From NCBI RefSeq assembly GCF_038051985.1, contig NZ_CP150291.1:1054001-1118000 (forward strand): DNA of 64,000 bases, written 5' to 3'. This DNA is from Solibacillus sp. FSL H8-0523. Lineage in GTDB: Bacteria; Bacillota; Bacilli; Bacillales_A; Planococcaceae. The translations under genes were made by a program, and so were the position numbers. Shown here in pieces: positions 55,032-63,418 of this stretch. Each line of letters begins with the position of its first letter. Position 1 is the first letter of the stretch. The notes under the pieces were generated by a model. It saw only the letters and a program-made list of their open reading frames with translations. It ran no database searches and was not told the origin of the DNA.

Positions 55032-55759
55032 TGGCTATACTTACATTAGAAAATGTCACTAAACGATTCTCTGGTCTTGTCGCCGTAAACAATGTTTCAT
55101 TAGAATTAAATGAGGGTGAGATATTAGGAATGATTGGCCCAAATGGTGCTGGGAAAACAACGTTATTCCACTCGATTTGTGGTTATCATGTACCTACGGA
55201 AGGTCGCATTTTACTAAATGGAAAAGAGATTCAAGGACTAAAGCCTGAAAAAATTTGTGTGCAAGGTATTTCACGTACATTCCAAATTGTTCAACCGTTC
55301 GGTAATTTAACATTGCTTGAAAATGTTATGGTTGGTGCGTTTAATCAAGTAAGTAAATACGACCAAGCAGAAAAAATTGCAGCAGAGCAATTAGCTTATC
55401 TAGGTATGGATCATAAAATGCATGATCGCATGAAAGATTTAACATTCGCTGAACAAAAAAAGGTTGAGGTAGCACGTGCGTTAGCAACAAATCCTAAAAT
55501 TCTATTTTTAGATGAAGTAATGTCTGGATTAAATCCAACAGAGGTTAATGATTTCATTTCACTTATTAAAGATATTCGAGATAAAGGGATTACTATTTTC
55601 TTCATTGAACATTTAATGTCTGCTGTTATGCAATTATCTGATCGTGTTGTCGTGATGCACCTAGGTGAAAAAATTGCAGAGGGACCACCAGAAGTTGTTA
55701 CAAAGAACCCATTAGTTGTGGAAGCTTACTTAGGAGGAGAGGTGTCAGAGCATGCTTAG
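55031..55759 (+). CDS. livG: ABC transporter ATPase LivG
   Basis: A 242-residue ATPase with Walker A GPNGAGKTT, LTFAEQKKVEVARAL as the signature region (LSxGQ replaced by LTFAEQ, common in LivG), Walker B KILFLDEVMSGL (Glu following Asp) and the H-loop IEHLMSAVM. SD AAGGAGGGGG precedes the start. It overlaps livF by 8 nt. Confidence 0.92.
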   Translation: MAILTLENVTKRFSGLVAVNNVSLELNEGEILGMIGPNGAGKTTLFHSICGYHVPTEGRILLNGKEIQGLKPEKICVQGISRTFQIVQPFGNLTLLENVMVGAFNQVSKYDQAEKIAAEQLAYLGMDHKMHDRMKDLTFAEQKKVEVARALATNPKILFLDEVMSGLNPTEVNDFISLIKDIRDKGITIFFIEHLMSAVMQLSDRVVVMHLGEKIAEGPPEVVTKNPLVVEAYLGGEVSEHA

Positions 55760-56462
55760 AGTTGAAAATCTGTCTGCAGGGTATGGAAATCTTCAAATTT
55801 TACGAGATTTAAGTTTTCACGTGAATCAAGGAGAAGTTGTAAGTATTCTAGGAACAAATGGTGCAGGGAAAACGACGACATTGCGTGCCATTTCAGGTTT
55901 AATTCCTGTTACAAACGGAGGCATTTATTTTAATGACGTACTCTTAAATAAGAAATCAACGGAATTCATTGTTCAGTCCGGTCTTATTCAAGTACCTGAG
56001 GATCGTAAACTCTTTTCGGATATGACTGTACGTGAAAATTTAGAGATGGGTGCATATACAAAATCGACTCGTGCAAACTTCAAAAAAAATCTAGATTATT
56101 GCTATGAGCTGTTTCCAATATTAAAGGAACGAGAAACACAAATTTCTGGCACTATGAGTGGTGGTCAACAACAAATGTTAGCGATTGGCCGTGCGTTAAT
56201 GGCTGAACCAAAATTATTGATTTTGGATGAACCATCTATCGGGTTATCTCCACTCCTAACGAAGCAAGTTTTCGATATTATTTCAGAAATAAAGAAAAAT
56301 GGCGTAACAATTTTACTAGTAGAACAAAATGTTAATCAAGCGCTTCAAGTAGCAGATAGAGGTTACGTAATTGAAAATGGTGAGATTGCAATAGAAGGTC
56401 TAGCGGATGAATTATTAAATGATGATAATCTAAAAGCTGCATACTTAGGAATTTCTACGTAA
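55752..56462 (+). CDS. livF: ABC transporter ATPase LivF
   Basis: A 236-residue ATPase with Walker A GTNGAGKTT, signature MSGGQQQMLAIGRALM, Walker B LLILDEPSIGLSP and H-loop VEQNVNQAL. It completes the Liv-type importer with the four preceding genes. The IclR regulator gene follows after 30 nt. Confidence 0.93.
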   Translation: MLRVENLSAGYGNLQILRDLSFHVNQGEVVSILGTNGAGKTTTLRAISGLIPVTNGGIYFNDVLLNKKSTEFIVQSGLIQVPEDRKLFSDMTVRENLEMGAYTKSTRANFKKNLDYCYELFPILKERETQISGTMSGGQQQMLAIGRALMAEPKLLILDEPSIGLSPLLTKQVFDIISEIKKNGVTILLVEQNVNQALQVADRGYVIENGEIAIEGLADELLNDDNLKAAYLGIST

Positions 56463-56492
56463 AATAGTGTGTGAATTGAAGGGAAGGATTAA

Positions 56493-57230
56493 ATGATTAA
56501 ATCAATTGAGAAAGTTACAATGATCTTAAATCTATTTTCAATTGATAGGCCAAAATTATTGATTAAAGAAATTCAAGAAGAACTCAATATGCCTAAAAGT
56601 ACAGTATTTCGAATACTTGATACGTTAGAACAAACTAACTATATTCAACGGAACGAAGCAACCCATGAGTATTCATTAGGTTATCAAGTATTTCGATTAG
56701 GCAGTATTTATCAAACCAATTTAGATTACCGTAGAATTGCGTTACCGCATATGCAGGCACTAATGGATGAAACCAAGGAAACGGTGGAACTAAATATTAT
56801 TGATGGCATCAACCGAGTTTGTATTGAAAAAATTGATTCCCCTCTTGATGTTCGAAATTTTGTCCGAGTAGGTGAACGTAAACCTGCATATTTAGGGGCA
56901 GCTGGAAAAGTCATGTTGGCATTTTTACCTGAAAATGAATTAGCTGAGATTTTAGAAGAAGTATCGGCTCTCAATGTTATTAACGTGGAAGAGTTGTTAA
57001 AAGAACTAAAAGAAATTCAACAAACTGGTTATGCAATCACACACGGTGAGCGTATTTTAGGAACGTATTCAATTTCTGCCCCTATTTTAGGGATAAATGG
57101 ACAATTAGTTGCAGGCATTAATTTAGCTGGTCCGATTCAGCGATTAACAGAAGAACGTACAGCATTATTAAAAGCAAGATGTATACAAACTGCTGAAAAA
57201 ATTTCACGATATATGGGGTATTCGCAATAA
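56493..57230 (+). CDS. IclR-family transcriptional regulator
   Basis: A 245-residue regulator with an N-terminal winged helix (EIQEELNMPKSTVFRILDTLEQTNYI) and a C-terminal effector domain (GKVMLAFLP, GYAITHGERILGTYSISAPI). IclR proteins usually control catabolic operons and bind the pathway substrate. Its likely targets are the two divergent promoters at 46.8-47.0 kb, where a near-identical motif occurs twice. It lies in the middle of the operon it probably controls. Confidence 0.9.
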   Translation: MIKSIEKVTMILNLFSIDRPKLLIKEIQEELNMPKSTVFRILDTLEQTNYIQRNEATHEYSLGYQVFRLGSIYQTNLDYRRIALPHMQALMDETKETVELNIIDGINRVCIEKIDSPLDVRNFVRVGERKPAYLGAAGKVMLAFLPENELAEILEEVSALNVINVEELLKELKEIQQTGYAITHGERILGTYSISAPILGINGQLVAGINLAGPIQRLTEERTALLKARCIQTAEKISRYMGYSQ

Positions 57231-57260
57231 TTTCTGAAGTTTATAGTTAGGGGGATAAGT

Positions 57261-58601
57261 ATGCGTAGCATCGCAGATCAAATAGTAAATGCTCCGATAA
57301 GCTATGAGGCACAAACCGTTGAAATGGTGAAAATGACATTGCTAGATACAGTAAGTGCAATTATTTTAGGAATGCACGAGCCTGAAGTGAAAGTTTTAAA
57401 AAAGGAAATCCAACGATGGGATAGTGGAAACTATTCCGTAATTGGGGTTGAAGAAAAGTTCTCATTGACAGATGCAGCGTTTGTTATGGGAACAGCTTCT
57501 GTAGCTGTTGAATTAGACGAGGGAAATCAATGGAGTAAAGGACATCCATCAGTCCACATTTTACCGATTTTTATCATACATGCTATGTCGGAAAAAACGT
57601 ATAATGGGAAACAATTTATTGTTGATTTTATTAATAGTTATGAAGCGTGTACTTACTTTGGGAAAATTACTACTTTAAAAAGTGATTTGCATGCACATGG
57701 AACCTGGGGTGTACTTGGTTCAGCCGCTGCCCTTGGAATTATTCATAAAGCAAGCAATGAAAAGATGGAACGGTTATTAAATTTAGCCGCTACTTTTGCA
57801 ACACCCACACAATGGTCAGCCGCACTTGAAGGCGCACAAATTCGCAATGTGTATATCGCAGAAAGTATCGTAGGTGGTCTACGTGCTTGGCAATTAGTAA
57901 ACGCATCATTCAAGGCGCCACAAGGAAATGCTGAACGTATATATGGCGGTATATTAGGCGAGAAGTTTGATTTGCAAATTCCGTTCCGTGAAAATCTACC
58001 AGCTATTGAAAATAGTTATTTTAAGTTTCATGCATTTTGTCGCTATGTGCACGTTCCTTTGGAGATATTTGAATTGATTGTCGTGGAAAAACAAATAGAT
58101 ATTGCTTGTATTGCGTCTGTAACGGTTAAAACTTATGCGAGAGCTGCTACATTGCAATGTAAAAATCCGGAAAATTCACTATCTTCTAAATTCAGCATTC
58201 CGTTTGCGTTAGCTGCTTGGGCATATACAGGAAGAACAGATCATGGAATATTTATGGAAAAACTGTATGAATTGGCTCAAATTAAACAATTGGCTGAACG
58301 GATTACAGTTATTCATGATTCTACTTTTGATGAAAATTACCCACATGTTATGCCAGCAGAAGTTGAAATTACTTTAACTACAGGTGAGGTGTTTACACAT
58401 CGTCAAGATTATGCGCTTGGTGGTCCTAATGAAAAAACCGATTATAATGCCTTAGCAAATAAATTTAAAATGAATACGAATCGAATTATTACAGAAAAAG
58501 CCCAAGATGAACTCATCCATTTTATTAATACTCTTGAAGAGCAAACAAGTATGAATCAAATTGTTGAAATCGTAAATAGTGGGTTAAAGGGGGATATCTA
58601 G
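57261..58601 (+). CDS. MmgE/PrpD family protein (second copy)
   Basis: A 446-residue protein with KGHPSVHILPI, DLHAHGTWGVLGSAAALG and NSYFKFHAFCRYVHVPLE, the same three motifs as the first copy in the island but clearly diverged and longer. Two members in one operon suggest two different steps (for example dehydration and epimerisation) or a hetero-oligomer. ATG 57261 follows AGGGGG; the CoA-transferase gene begins 1 nt after its stop. Confidence 0.86.
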   Translation: MRSIADQIVNAPISYEAQTVEMVKMTLLDTVSAIILGMHEPEVKVLKKEIQRWDSGNYSVIGVEEKFSLTDAAFVMGTASVAVELDEGNQWSKGHPSVHILPIFIIHAMSEKTYNGKQFIVDFINSYEACTYFGKITTLKSDLHAHGTWGVLGSAAALGIIHKASNEKMERLLNLAATFATPTQWSAALEGAQIRNVYIAESIVGGLRAWQLVNASFKAPQGNAERIYGGILGEKFDLQIPFRENLPAIENSYFKFHAFCRYVHVPLEIFELIVVEKQIDIACIASVTVKTYARAATLQCKNPENSLSSKFSIPFALAAWAYTGRTDHGIFMEKLYELAQIKQLAERITVIHDSTFDENYPHVMPAEVEITLTTGEVFTHRQDYALGGPNEKTDYNALANKFKMNTNRIITEKAQDELIHFINTLEEQTSMNQIVEIVNSGLKGDI

Positions 58602-58602
58602 T

Positions 58603-59799
58603 ATGAATTTTGGCCCGTTAACAGGTGTTCGAATTTTAGATTTATCGACAATGATTGCCGCACCATTTGGCGCAACATTACTAGGAGATTTTGGTGCCGA
58701 CGTTATTAAAATCGAAATGCCCGATCGTGGAGATTCATTACGAAGTATGGGACCATTCAAAGAGTCTGAGCCGTTAAGATGGCCAGCGTTAGCTCGAAAT
58801 AAGAAATCTTTAACATTAGATTTACATACGGAGGAAGGGCAATCTATTTTAAAAAAACTGGTTGCGCAATCAGATGTTGTGATTGAAAACTTCCGTCCAG
58901 GCACTTTAGAAAAATGGGGGATTGGTTATGACGTTCTAAAAGAAGCCAATCCAGAAATTATACTAATGCGTGTAAGTGGATATGGCCAAACAGGTCCATA
59001 TGCAGAAAAAGCTGGTTTTGGTACACCTGCAACAGCTTTTAGTGGATTTACATATTTGCATGGCTATACAGATCGTCCGCCAATTAGCCCCTCATTCTCT
59101 TTAGTGGATTACATTACGGGTATTTACGTAGCCTTTGGTGTTGTCTCTGCTCTTTACTACCGCGACGCTAAAGATGGAAATGGCCAAATGATTGATATTG
59201 GATTATATGAATCTGTATTTCGCATGATGGAGTTTTTAGTGGCTGATTTTGACCAGAATGGTATTGTAAAGGAGCGTTCACCAGGTTTATCCGGTCATTC
59301 AAGTCCCGCAGGTACTTTCCAAACAAAAGATGGTCATTGGATTGTTCTTGTAACTAGTTCTGATCGTACATTTGAACGCTTAGCTGTAGCAATGAATCGT
59401 CAAGACATGCTAGAGGATGAAAAGTTTTATACAAACAAAGTGCGTTTAGAAAACTTTGATTTAACGAATGGTATTGTTTCTGACTTTGTTAAAACATTGA
59501 ATCGAGAGGAATTACAAAGTCTATTAGATGAACACGGTGTTCCAATTAGTCCAATTAATAGCATTGAGGATATTTTTGAAAATCCACAATTTAAGAGTAG
59601 AGAAAATATTGTCGAAATTGATCATCCACGTTTAGGCTCAATTAAAATGCCAGGAATCGTTCCTAAGTTTTCTGAAACACCGGGAGCAATTCGAAATGTT
59701 GGTCCGGATTTAAGTGAACATACAGATCAAATTTTAAAAGATTTAATCGGCTTATCGGAAAGTGAAATTGTCGAACTTAAAAATAAAAAAATTGTATAG
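58603..59799 (+). CDS. Class III (CaiB/BaiF) CoA-transferase
   Basis: A 398-residue CoA-transferase with catalytic Asp169 (FSLVDYITG), the N-terminal VRILDLSTMIAAPFGATLLGDFGADVIKIE signature cut here into its known parts (LDLS, GDFGADVIKIE), RNKKSLTLDL and ENFRPGTLEKWG. It transfers CoA between carboxylic acids without ATP. Directly upstream of an HMG-CoA-lyase-type gene, it probably activates a hydroxylated branched dicarboxylate, perhaps from succinyl-CoA or acetyl-CoA. Confidence 0.9.
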   Translation: MNFGPLTGVRILDLSTMIAAPFGATLLGDFGADVIKIEMPDRGDSLRSMGPFKESEPLRWPALARNKKSLTLDLHTEEGQSILKKLVAQSDVVIENFRPGTLEKWGIGYDVLKEANPEIILMRVSGYGQTGPYAEKAGFGTPATAFSGFTYLHGYTDRPPISPSFSLVDYITGIYVAFGVVSALYYRDAKDGNGQMIDIGLYESVFRMMEFLVADFDQNGIVKERSPGLSGHSSPAGTFQTKDGHWIVLVTSSDRTFERLAVAMNRQDMLEDEKFYTNKVRLENFDLTNGIVSDFVKTLNREELQSLLDEHGVPISPINSIEDIFENPQFKSRENIVEIDHPRLGSIKMPGIVPKFSETPGAIRNVGPDLSEHTDQILKDLIGLSESEIVELKNKKIV

Positions 59800-59811
59800 G
59801 GGGTATTGTGA

Positions 59812-60750
59812 ATGTTTGAAAAAGTGAATATTGCTGAAGTAAGTTCTCGTGATGGCTTTCAAATTATTAAACAGGATATCCCAACAGAGAAAAAAATAAG
59901 CTATTTAAATCAATTAGTCGATTGTGGCTTTGCTCAAATTGAGGTGAGTTCATTTGTACATCCAGCTGCAGTCCCTCAGTTAAAAGATGCCCAGGAAGTG
60001 TTTCGTGAAATTAAACGACAAAACGATGTTGTGTATCGCGCTTTAATTCCTAATTTACGCGGATTAGATCGTGCCATTGATGTTGGTGTTGATAAAGTGA
60101 AATTAATGTTATCTGCAACAGATGCTCATAGTTTACACAATGCCAATGCTACGACCTTTGACGCCATGCGTGAATTTCCAACAATCTATGAAAAAGCATC
60201 TGAAACTCATATTAAAGTAGGGGGTTCTATCGCAGTTGCATTTGGTTGTGCTTATGAAGGTAAGGTTCCGATTGAACGACATTTAAAAATTTGTGAGGAA
60301 TACGATAGTATTGGCATTCATGATATTTCATTAGCTGATACAACGGGGATGGGCAATCCATACTTAATAAAGGAAGTAATCACGGCATTAAAAGAAGCTT
60401 ACCCACATTTTAATTTTTCACTGCATCTGCACAATACGCGCGGAATGGCATTTGCGAATGCAGTCGCTGGTTATGAGGTAGGTATTCGAGATTTCGATAG
60501 TTCTATTGGTGGTATTGGTGGTTGCCCTTATTTACCATTAGCTGCGGGCAATATCTCTACTGAAGATATTGTACACGGTTTTGAAGAGATGGGTATACCA
60601 ACTGGTGTTCAATTAGATAAAGTCATACAAATTGCTCGTCAAAATCAATTAGATTATCCTAGCTATGTAAATAGTTTTGTAATGAAAGCTGGAACAAATA
60701 AAGATTTATCTATTGCTCCAGGCAAGCAAGTAAAAAAAGGCAATGCCTGA
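59812..60750 (+). CDS. Hydroxymethylglutaryl-CoA-lyase-type aldolase/lyase
   Basis: A 312-residue TIM-barrel lyase with SSRDGFQ (Arg/Asp of the active site), HLHNTRG (metal-binding HxH plus Asn) and GGIGGCPYLPLA, the loop holding the catalytic Cys. These residues define HMG-CoA lyases. In this island, without leucine-degradation genes, a related retro-Claisen cleavage is likely, such as citramalyl-CoA or dimethylmalyl-CoA to pyruvate plus acetyl- or propionyl-CoA. Last gene of the operon. Confidence 0.88.
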   Translation: MFEKVNIAEVSSRDGFQIIKQDIPTEKKISYLNQLVDCGFAQIEVSSFVHPAAVPQLKDAQEVFREIKRQNDVVYRALIPNLRGLDRAIDVGVDKVKLMLSATDAHSLHNANATTFDAMREFPTIYEKASETHIKVGGSIAVAFGCAYEGKVPIERHLKICEEYDSIGIHDISLADTTGMGNPYLIKEVITALKEAYPHFNFSLHLHNTRGMAFANAVAGYEVGIRDFDSSIGGIGGCPYLPLAAGNISTEDIVHGFEEMGIPTGVQLDKVIQIARQNQLDYPSYVNSFVMKAGTNKDLSIAPGKQVKKGNA

Positions 60751-60808
60751 GTAAACTGAAGATCCTAAAGAATGGTTTACGTATTTTAGACGTGCATATC
60801 AAATAATT

Positions 60809-60860
60809 ATTAGGTCGCTTACTCCTAAATTAAAGGGGAGCTAAGTAGCCTAATTTTTTT
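60809..60860 (+). terminator. Terminator of the catabolic + strand operon
   Basis: ATTAGG (60809-60814) pairs with CCTAAT (60849-60854); the inner segments GCTTACTCC and GGGGAGCTAAG pair imperfectly. Six T follow. Confidence 0.7.
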
Positions 60861-60916
60861 GTATCCGTTTTTCATTATAAGCTTTGCTTCCGTATTCATG
60901 TCACTTGTTATAAAGT

Positions 60917-60960
60917 TATAAAAAACACCTCTGTTAATGTTAATCATTAACAGGGGTGTT
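60917..60960 (-). terminator. Terminator of glyS (minus strand)
   Basis: AACACCTCTGTTAATG (60924-60939) and CATTAACAGGGGTGTT (60945-60960) form a 16-bp stem with one G-T. The A-run at 60920-60925 gives a U-run on the minus strand. Confidence 0.88.
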
Positions 60961-60979
60961 AGTATGTTACTTTATGAAA

Positions 60980-62368
60980 TTAGAATTGTAAGAGAGATTC
61001 GATATAAGCTTTTACATCAGCAATCGGCATACGTGTTTGTTCCATAGAATCACGGTGACGTACTGTAACTTGGCCGTCTTCTTTTGAATCGAAGTCGTAC
61101 GTGATACAGAATGGTGTACCAATTTCGTCTTGACGACGGTAGCGTTTACCAATTGATTGAGACTCATCAAAGTCAACTGGGAAAGCTTTACGTAAGTCAG
61201 CCCATACTTCGCCTGCTTCGTCTGATAATTTTTTCGATAATGGTAATACAGCTGCTTTAAATGGTGCTAAAGCTGGGTGGAAGCGTAAAACGGTACGCTT
61301 GTCATCGCCTTCTAAAGCTTCTTCATCATAAGCGTCGCATAAGAATGCTAATGTTACACGGTCAGCACCTAAAGATGGCTCGATGCAGTATGGTACATAA
61401 CGTTCGTTTGTTAATGGATCAATGTAAGTGAAATCTTCACCTGAGTGTTCCATATGTTGTTTTAAGTCGAAGTCTGTACGGTCAGCGATACCCCATAATT
61501 CGCCCCAACCGAATGGGAAGCGGAATTCGATATCAGAAGTTGCGTTTGAGTAGTGAGATAACTCATCTTCCTCATGGTCACGCATACGCATAGATTCTTC
61601 GTTCATGCCTAAGTTTAATAACCAATTTTTACAGAAGTTTTTCCAGTATTCATGCCACTCTAAGTCTTCACCTGGTTTACAGAAGAATTCTAATTCCATT
61701 TGTTCGAATTCACGTGTACGGAATGTGAAGTTACCTGGCGTGATTTCGTTACGGAATGATTTACCCACTTGTGCAATACCAAATGGTGTACGTTTACGCA
61801 TTGAGCGTTGTACGTTTTTGAAGTTAACGAAAATCCCTTGTGCTGTTTCAGGGCGTAAGAAGATTTCGTTTGTTGAAGATTCTGTTACACCTTGGAACGT
61901 TTTAAACATTAAGTTGAATTGACGGATGTCTGTAAAATCAATTTTACCGCAATCTGGACAAGCTACTGTTAACTCTTCCATTTTTGCTTTCATTTGGTCG
62001 AATGTCATACCGTCAACGATGATTTCTTCACCTGTTTTAGCAAGGTTCGCATCCTCGATTAATTTGTCCGCACGGTGACGCGCCTTACATGCTTTACAGT
62101 CGATCATTGGGTCGTTGAAGTTCCCAACGTGACCAGATGCAACCCAAGCTTTTGGGTTCATTAAAATTGCAGCGTCTAATCCTACATTATGTTCAGATTC
62201 CTGAACGAATTTTTGCCACCAAGCTTTTTTAACGTTGTTTTTTAATTCCACACCTAGAGGACCGTAATCCCAAGTGTTTGCTAAACCGCCGTAAATTTCA
62301 GAACCCGGGAATACAAAGCCACGGTGTTTTGCTAATGCTACGATAGTTTCCATTGATTTTTGTGTCAT
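60980..62368 (-). CDS. glyS: Glycyl-tRNA synthetase, single-chain dimeric type
   Basis: A 462-residue class II synthetase of the alpha2 type: [25 protein letters not shown], the [14 protein letters not shown] motif 2 region, [23 protein letters not shown] and [14 protein letters not shown] (motif 3), then the anticodon-binding domain. A CxxC...CPDC zinc insertion is present. B. subtilis instead has the two-subunit GlyQ/GlyS enzyme at this chromosomal position. SD AGGAGG precedes ATG 62368. It is preceded by a T-box leader. Confidence 0.95.
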   Translation of the reverse strand: MTQKSMETIVALAKHRGFVFPGSEIYGGLANTWDYGPLGVELKNNVKKAWWQKFVQESEHNVGLDAAILMNPKAWVASGHVGNFNDPMIDCKACKARHRADKLIEDANLAKTGEEIIVDGMTFDQMKAKMEELTVACPDCGKIDFTDIRQFNLMFKTFQGVTESSTNEIFLRPETAQGIFVNFKNVQRSMRKRTPFGIAQVGKSFRNEITPGNFTFRTREFEQMELEFFCKPGEDLEWHEYWKNFCKNWLLNLGMNEESMRMRDHEEDELSHYSNATSDIEFRFPFGWGELWGIADRTDFDLKQHMEHSGEDFTYIDPLTNERYVPYCIEPSLGADRVTLAFLCDAYDEEALEGDDKRTVLRFHPALAPFKAAVLPLSKKLSDEAGEVWADLRKAFPVDFDESQSIGKRYRRQDEIGTPFCITYDFDSKEDGQVTVRHRDSMEQTRMPIADVKAYIESLLQF

Positions 62369-62437
62369 GAAAAATTCCTCCTATTTGAATCAGTTATGTC
62401 TTGGCCTACTTGTAAAGCAGGCCAAATCAAGATAAAA

Positions 62438-62479
62438 AGCACCCGTCCCCGGGCAAGTTTATGCCCGGGGACGAGTGCT
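62438..62479 (-). terminator. T-box-controlled terminator
   Basis: AGCACCCGTCCCCGGGCA and TGCCCGGGGACGAGTGCT form an 18-bp stem with one G-T pair, followed on the minus strand by U residues. It competes with the antiterminator that includes TGGAACC. Confidence 0.9.
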
Positions 62480-62661
62480 GAATAAACAATACCCGCGGTT
62501 CCACCCCGCTTGTTTTTATGTAAAATAAAAACCTCTTTTAAAAAATAAGCTCAGGGGTGCCGTTTCACAATTCTAGTCGTAGGCTTACACTATCCCTACT
62601 CGCTTGTAGTCGAATTGATACTTATTAATCCCGTCATTGCTTGCATATACAGTTAAATGTC

Positions 62662-62676
62662 CGAACAACTTGTTCG
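62662..62676. promoter_or_regulatory. Perfect 15-bp palindrome at the start of the glyS leader
   Basis: CGAACAACTTGTTCG, 7-bp arms around one base, lies about 3-17 nt after the predicted glyS start. It may be an operator or a 5' hairpin. No matching regulator is evident. Confidence 0.35.
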
Positions 62677-62685
62677 TTCGCTCAT

Positions 62686-62714
62686 ATTGTAGCAAAAGAT
62701 TCTTTTCTTCGCAA
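62686..62714 (-). promoter_or_regulatory. SigA promoter of glyS
   Basis: On the minus strand TTGCGA (62714-62709), 17 bp, then TACAAT (62691-62686) with an extended TGC. The predicted start near 62679 fits the beginning of the T-box leader. Confidence 0.7.
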
Positions 62715-62737
62715 TAAAGAAGAATATAGTATATAAT
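62708..62737 (+). promoter_or_regulatory. Candidate promoter of ccpN, overlapping the glyS -35
   Basis: TTCGCA (62708-62713) and a consensus TATAAT (62732-62737), 18 bp apart. Its -35 shares bases with the -35 of the divergent glyS promoter, so the two could not be occupied at once. Confidence 0.4.
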
Positions 62738-62772
62738 AATTCAGGAATAAGTATAACATTTTTTTGAAGCGG

Positions 62773-63411
62773 GTGAGTCTAATAGAACTCAATAAACGTC
62801 AAGATGCGATCTTGCAAATTGTAAAAGAAAACGGCCCTATTACGGGCGAGCATATTGCCGAGCGCCTTGGATTAACGCGCGCTACATTACGACCAGACTT
62901 AGCGATTTTAACAATGGCAGGCTTTTTAGATGCGCGACCACGTGTCGGCTATTTTTATGCCGGAAAAAAAGCTTCGGTCGTATTAACAGAGGCTATGCTG
63001 AACTTAAAAGTAAAAGATTTCCGATCATCACCAGTCGTCGTGCCCGATCACATGACGGTTTACGATGCGATTATTTATATGTTTTCAGAGGATGTCGGAA
63101 CATTATTTGTTATTGACCGCGATGAAATCCTGCAGGGTGTTTTATCACGTAAGGACTTATTGCGCTCAAGCATTGGTTCACAAGAGCTGAATAAACTTCC
63201 TGTGCATATGATTATGACGCGTATGCCAAACATTGCTTATTGTACAAGCTCAGAATCATTAGTCGAGGCAGCGAAAAAGTTGATTGATCGTGAAATTGAT
63301 TCCATGCCGGTTGTAGAAGAGACAGAGCAAGGGATTAAAGTCGTAGGGCGTTTAACGAAAACGAATATTACACGTGCGTTCATTTCGTTAGCTGAGACGC
63401 ACGATTTATAG
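62773..63411 (+). CDS. ccpN: CcpN-family repressor (HTH plus two CBS domains)
   Basis: A 212-residue protein of the CcpN/YqzB type: N-terminal winged helix (RQDAILQIVKENGPITGEHIAERL, broken here into its helices) and two CBS domains (VYDAIIYMFSEDVGTLFVIDRDEI; DREIDSMPVVEE). B. subtilis CcpN represses gapB and pckA on glycolytic carbon sources. GTG 62773 is chosen because the resulting start MSLIELNKRQ lines up with the known CcpN start; an in-frame TTG at 62764 is possible. It is followed by ppsR after 7 nt, as in B. subtilis. Confidence 0.92.
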   Translation: MSLIELNKRQDAILQIVKENGPITGEHIAERLGLTRATLRPDLAILTMAGFLDARPRVGYFYAGKKASVVLTEAMLNLKVKDFRSSPVVVPDHMTVYDAIIYMFSEDVGTLFVIDRDEILQGVLSRKDLLRSSIGSQELNKLPVHMIMTRMPNIAYCTSSESLVEAAKKLIDREIDSMPVVEETEQGIKVVGRLTKTNITRAFISLAETHDL

Positions 63412-63418
63412 GTGAACG

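Larger units (their letters stand above)
62438..62680 (-). ncRNA. Glycine T-box riboswitch leader of glyS
   Basis: On the minus strand the T-box core GGTGGAACCGCGGGT lies at 62505-62491, followed by an 18-bp GC-rich terminator (62438-62479) ending in TTTTT. The specifier is probably GGC (62561-62559, in ACGGCACC), a glycine codon. Uncharged tRNA-Gly should stabilise the antiterminator and turn on the synthetase. The 5' boundary follows the predicted promoter. Confidence 0.9.

Noticed and set aside
47042-60750. Anaerobic nicotinate fermentation cluster
   Set aside because: The aconitase pair and amidohydrolase recall it, but no hydroxynicotinate reductase, B12 mutase or methylitaconate isomerase is present.
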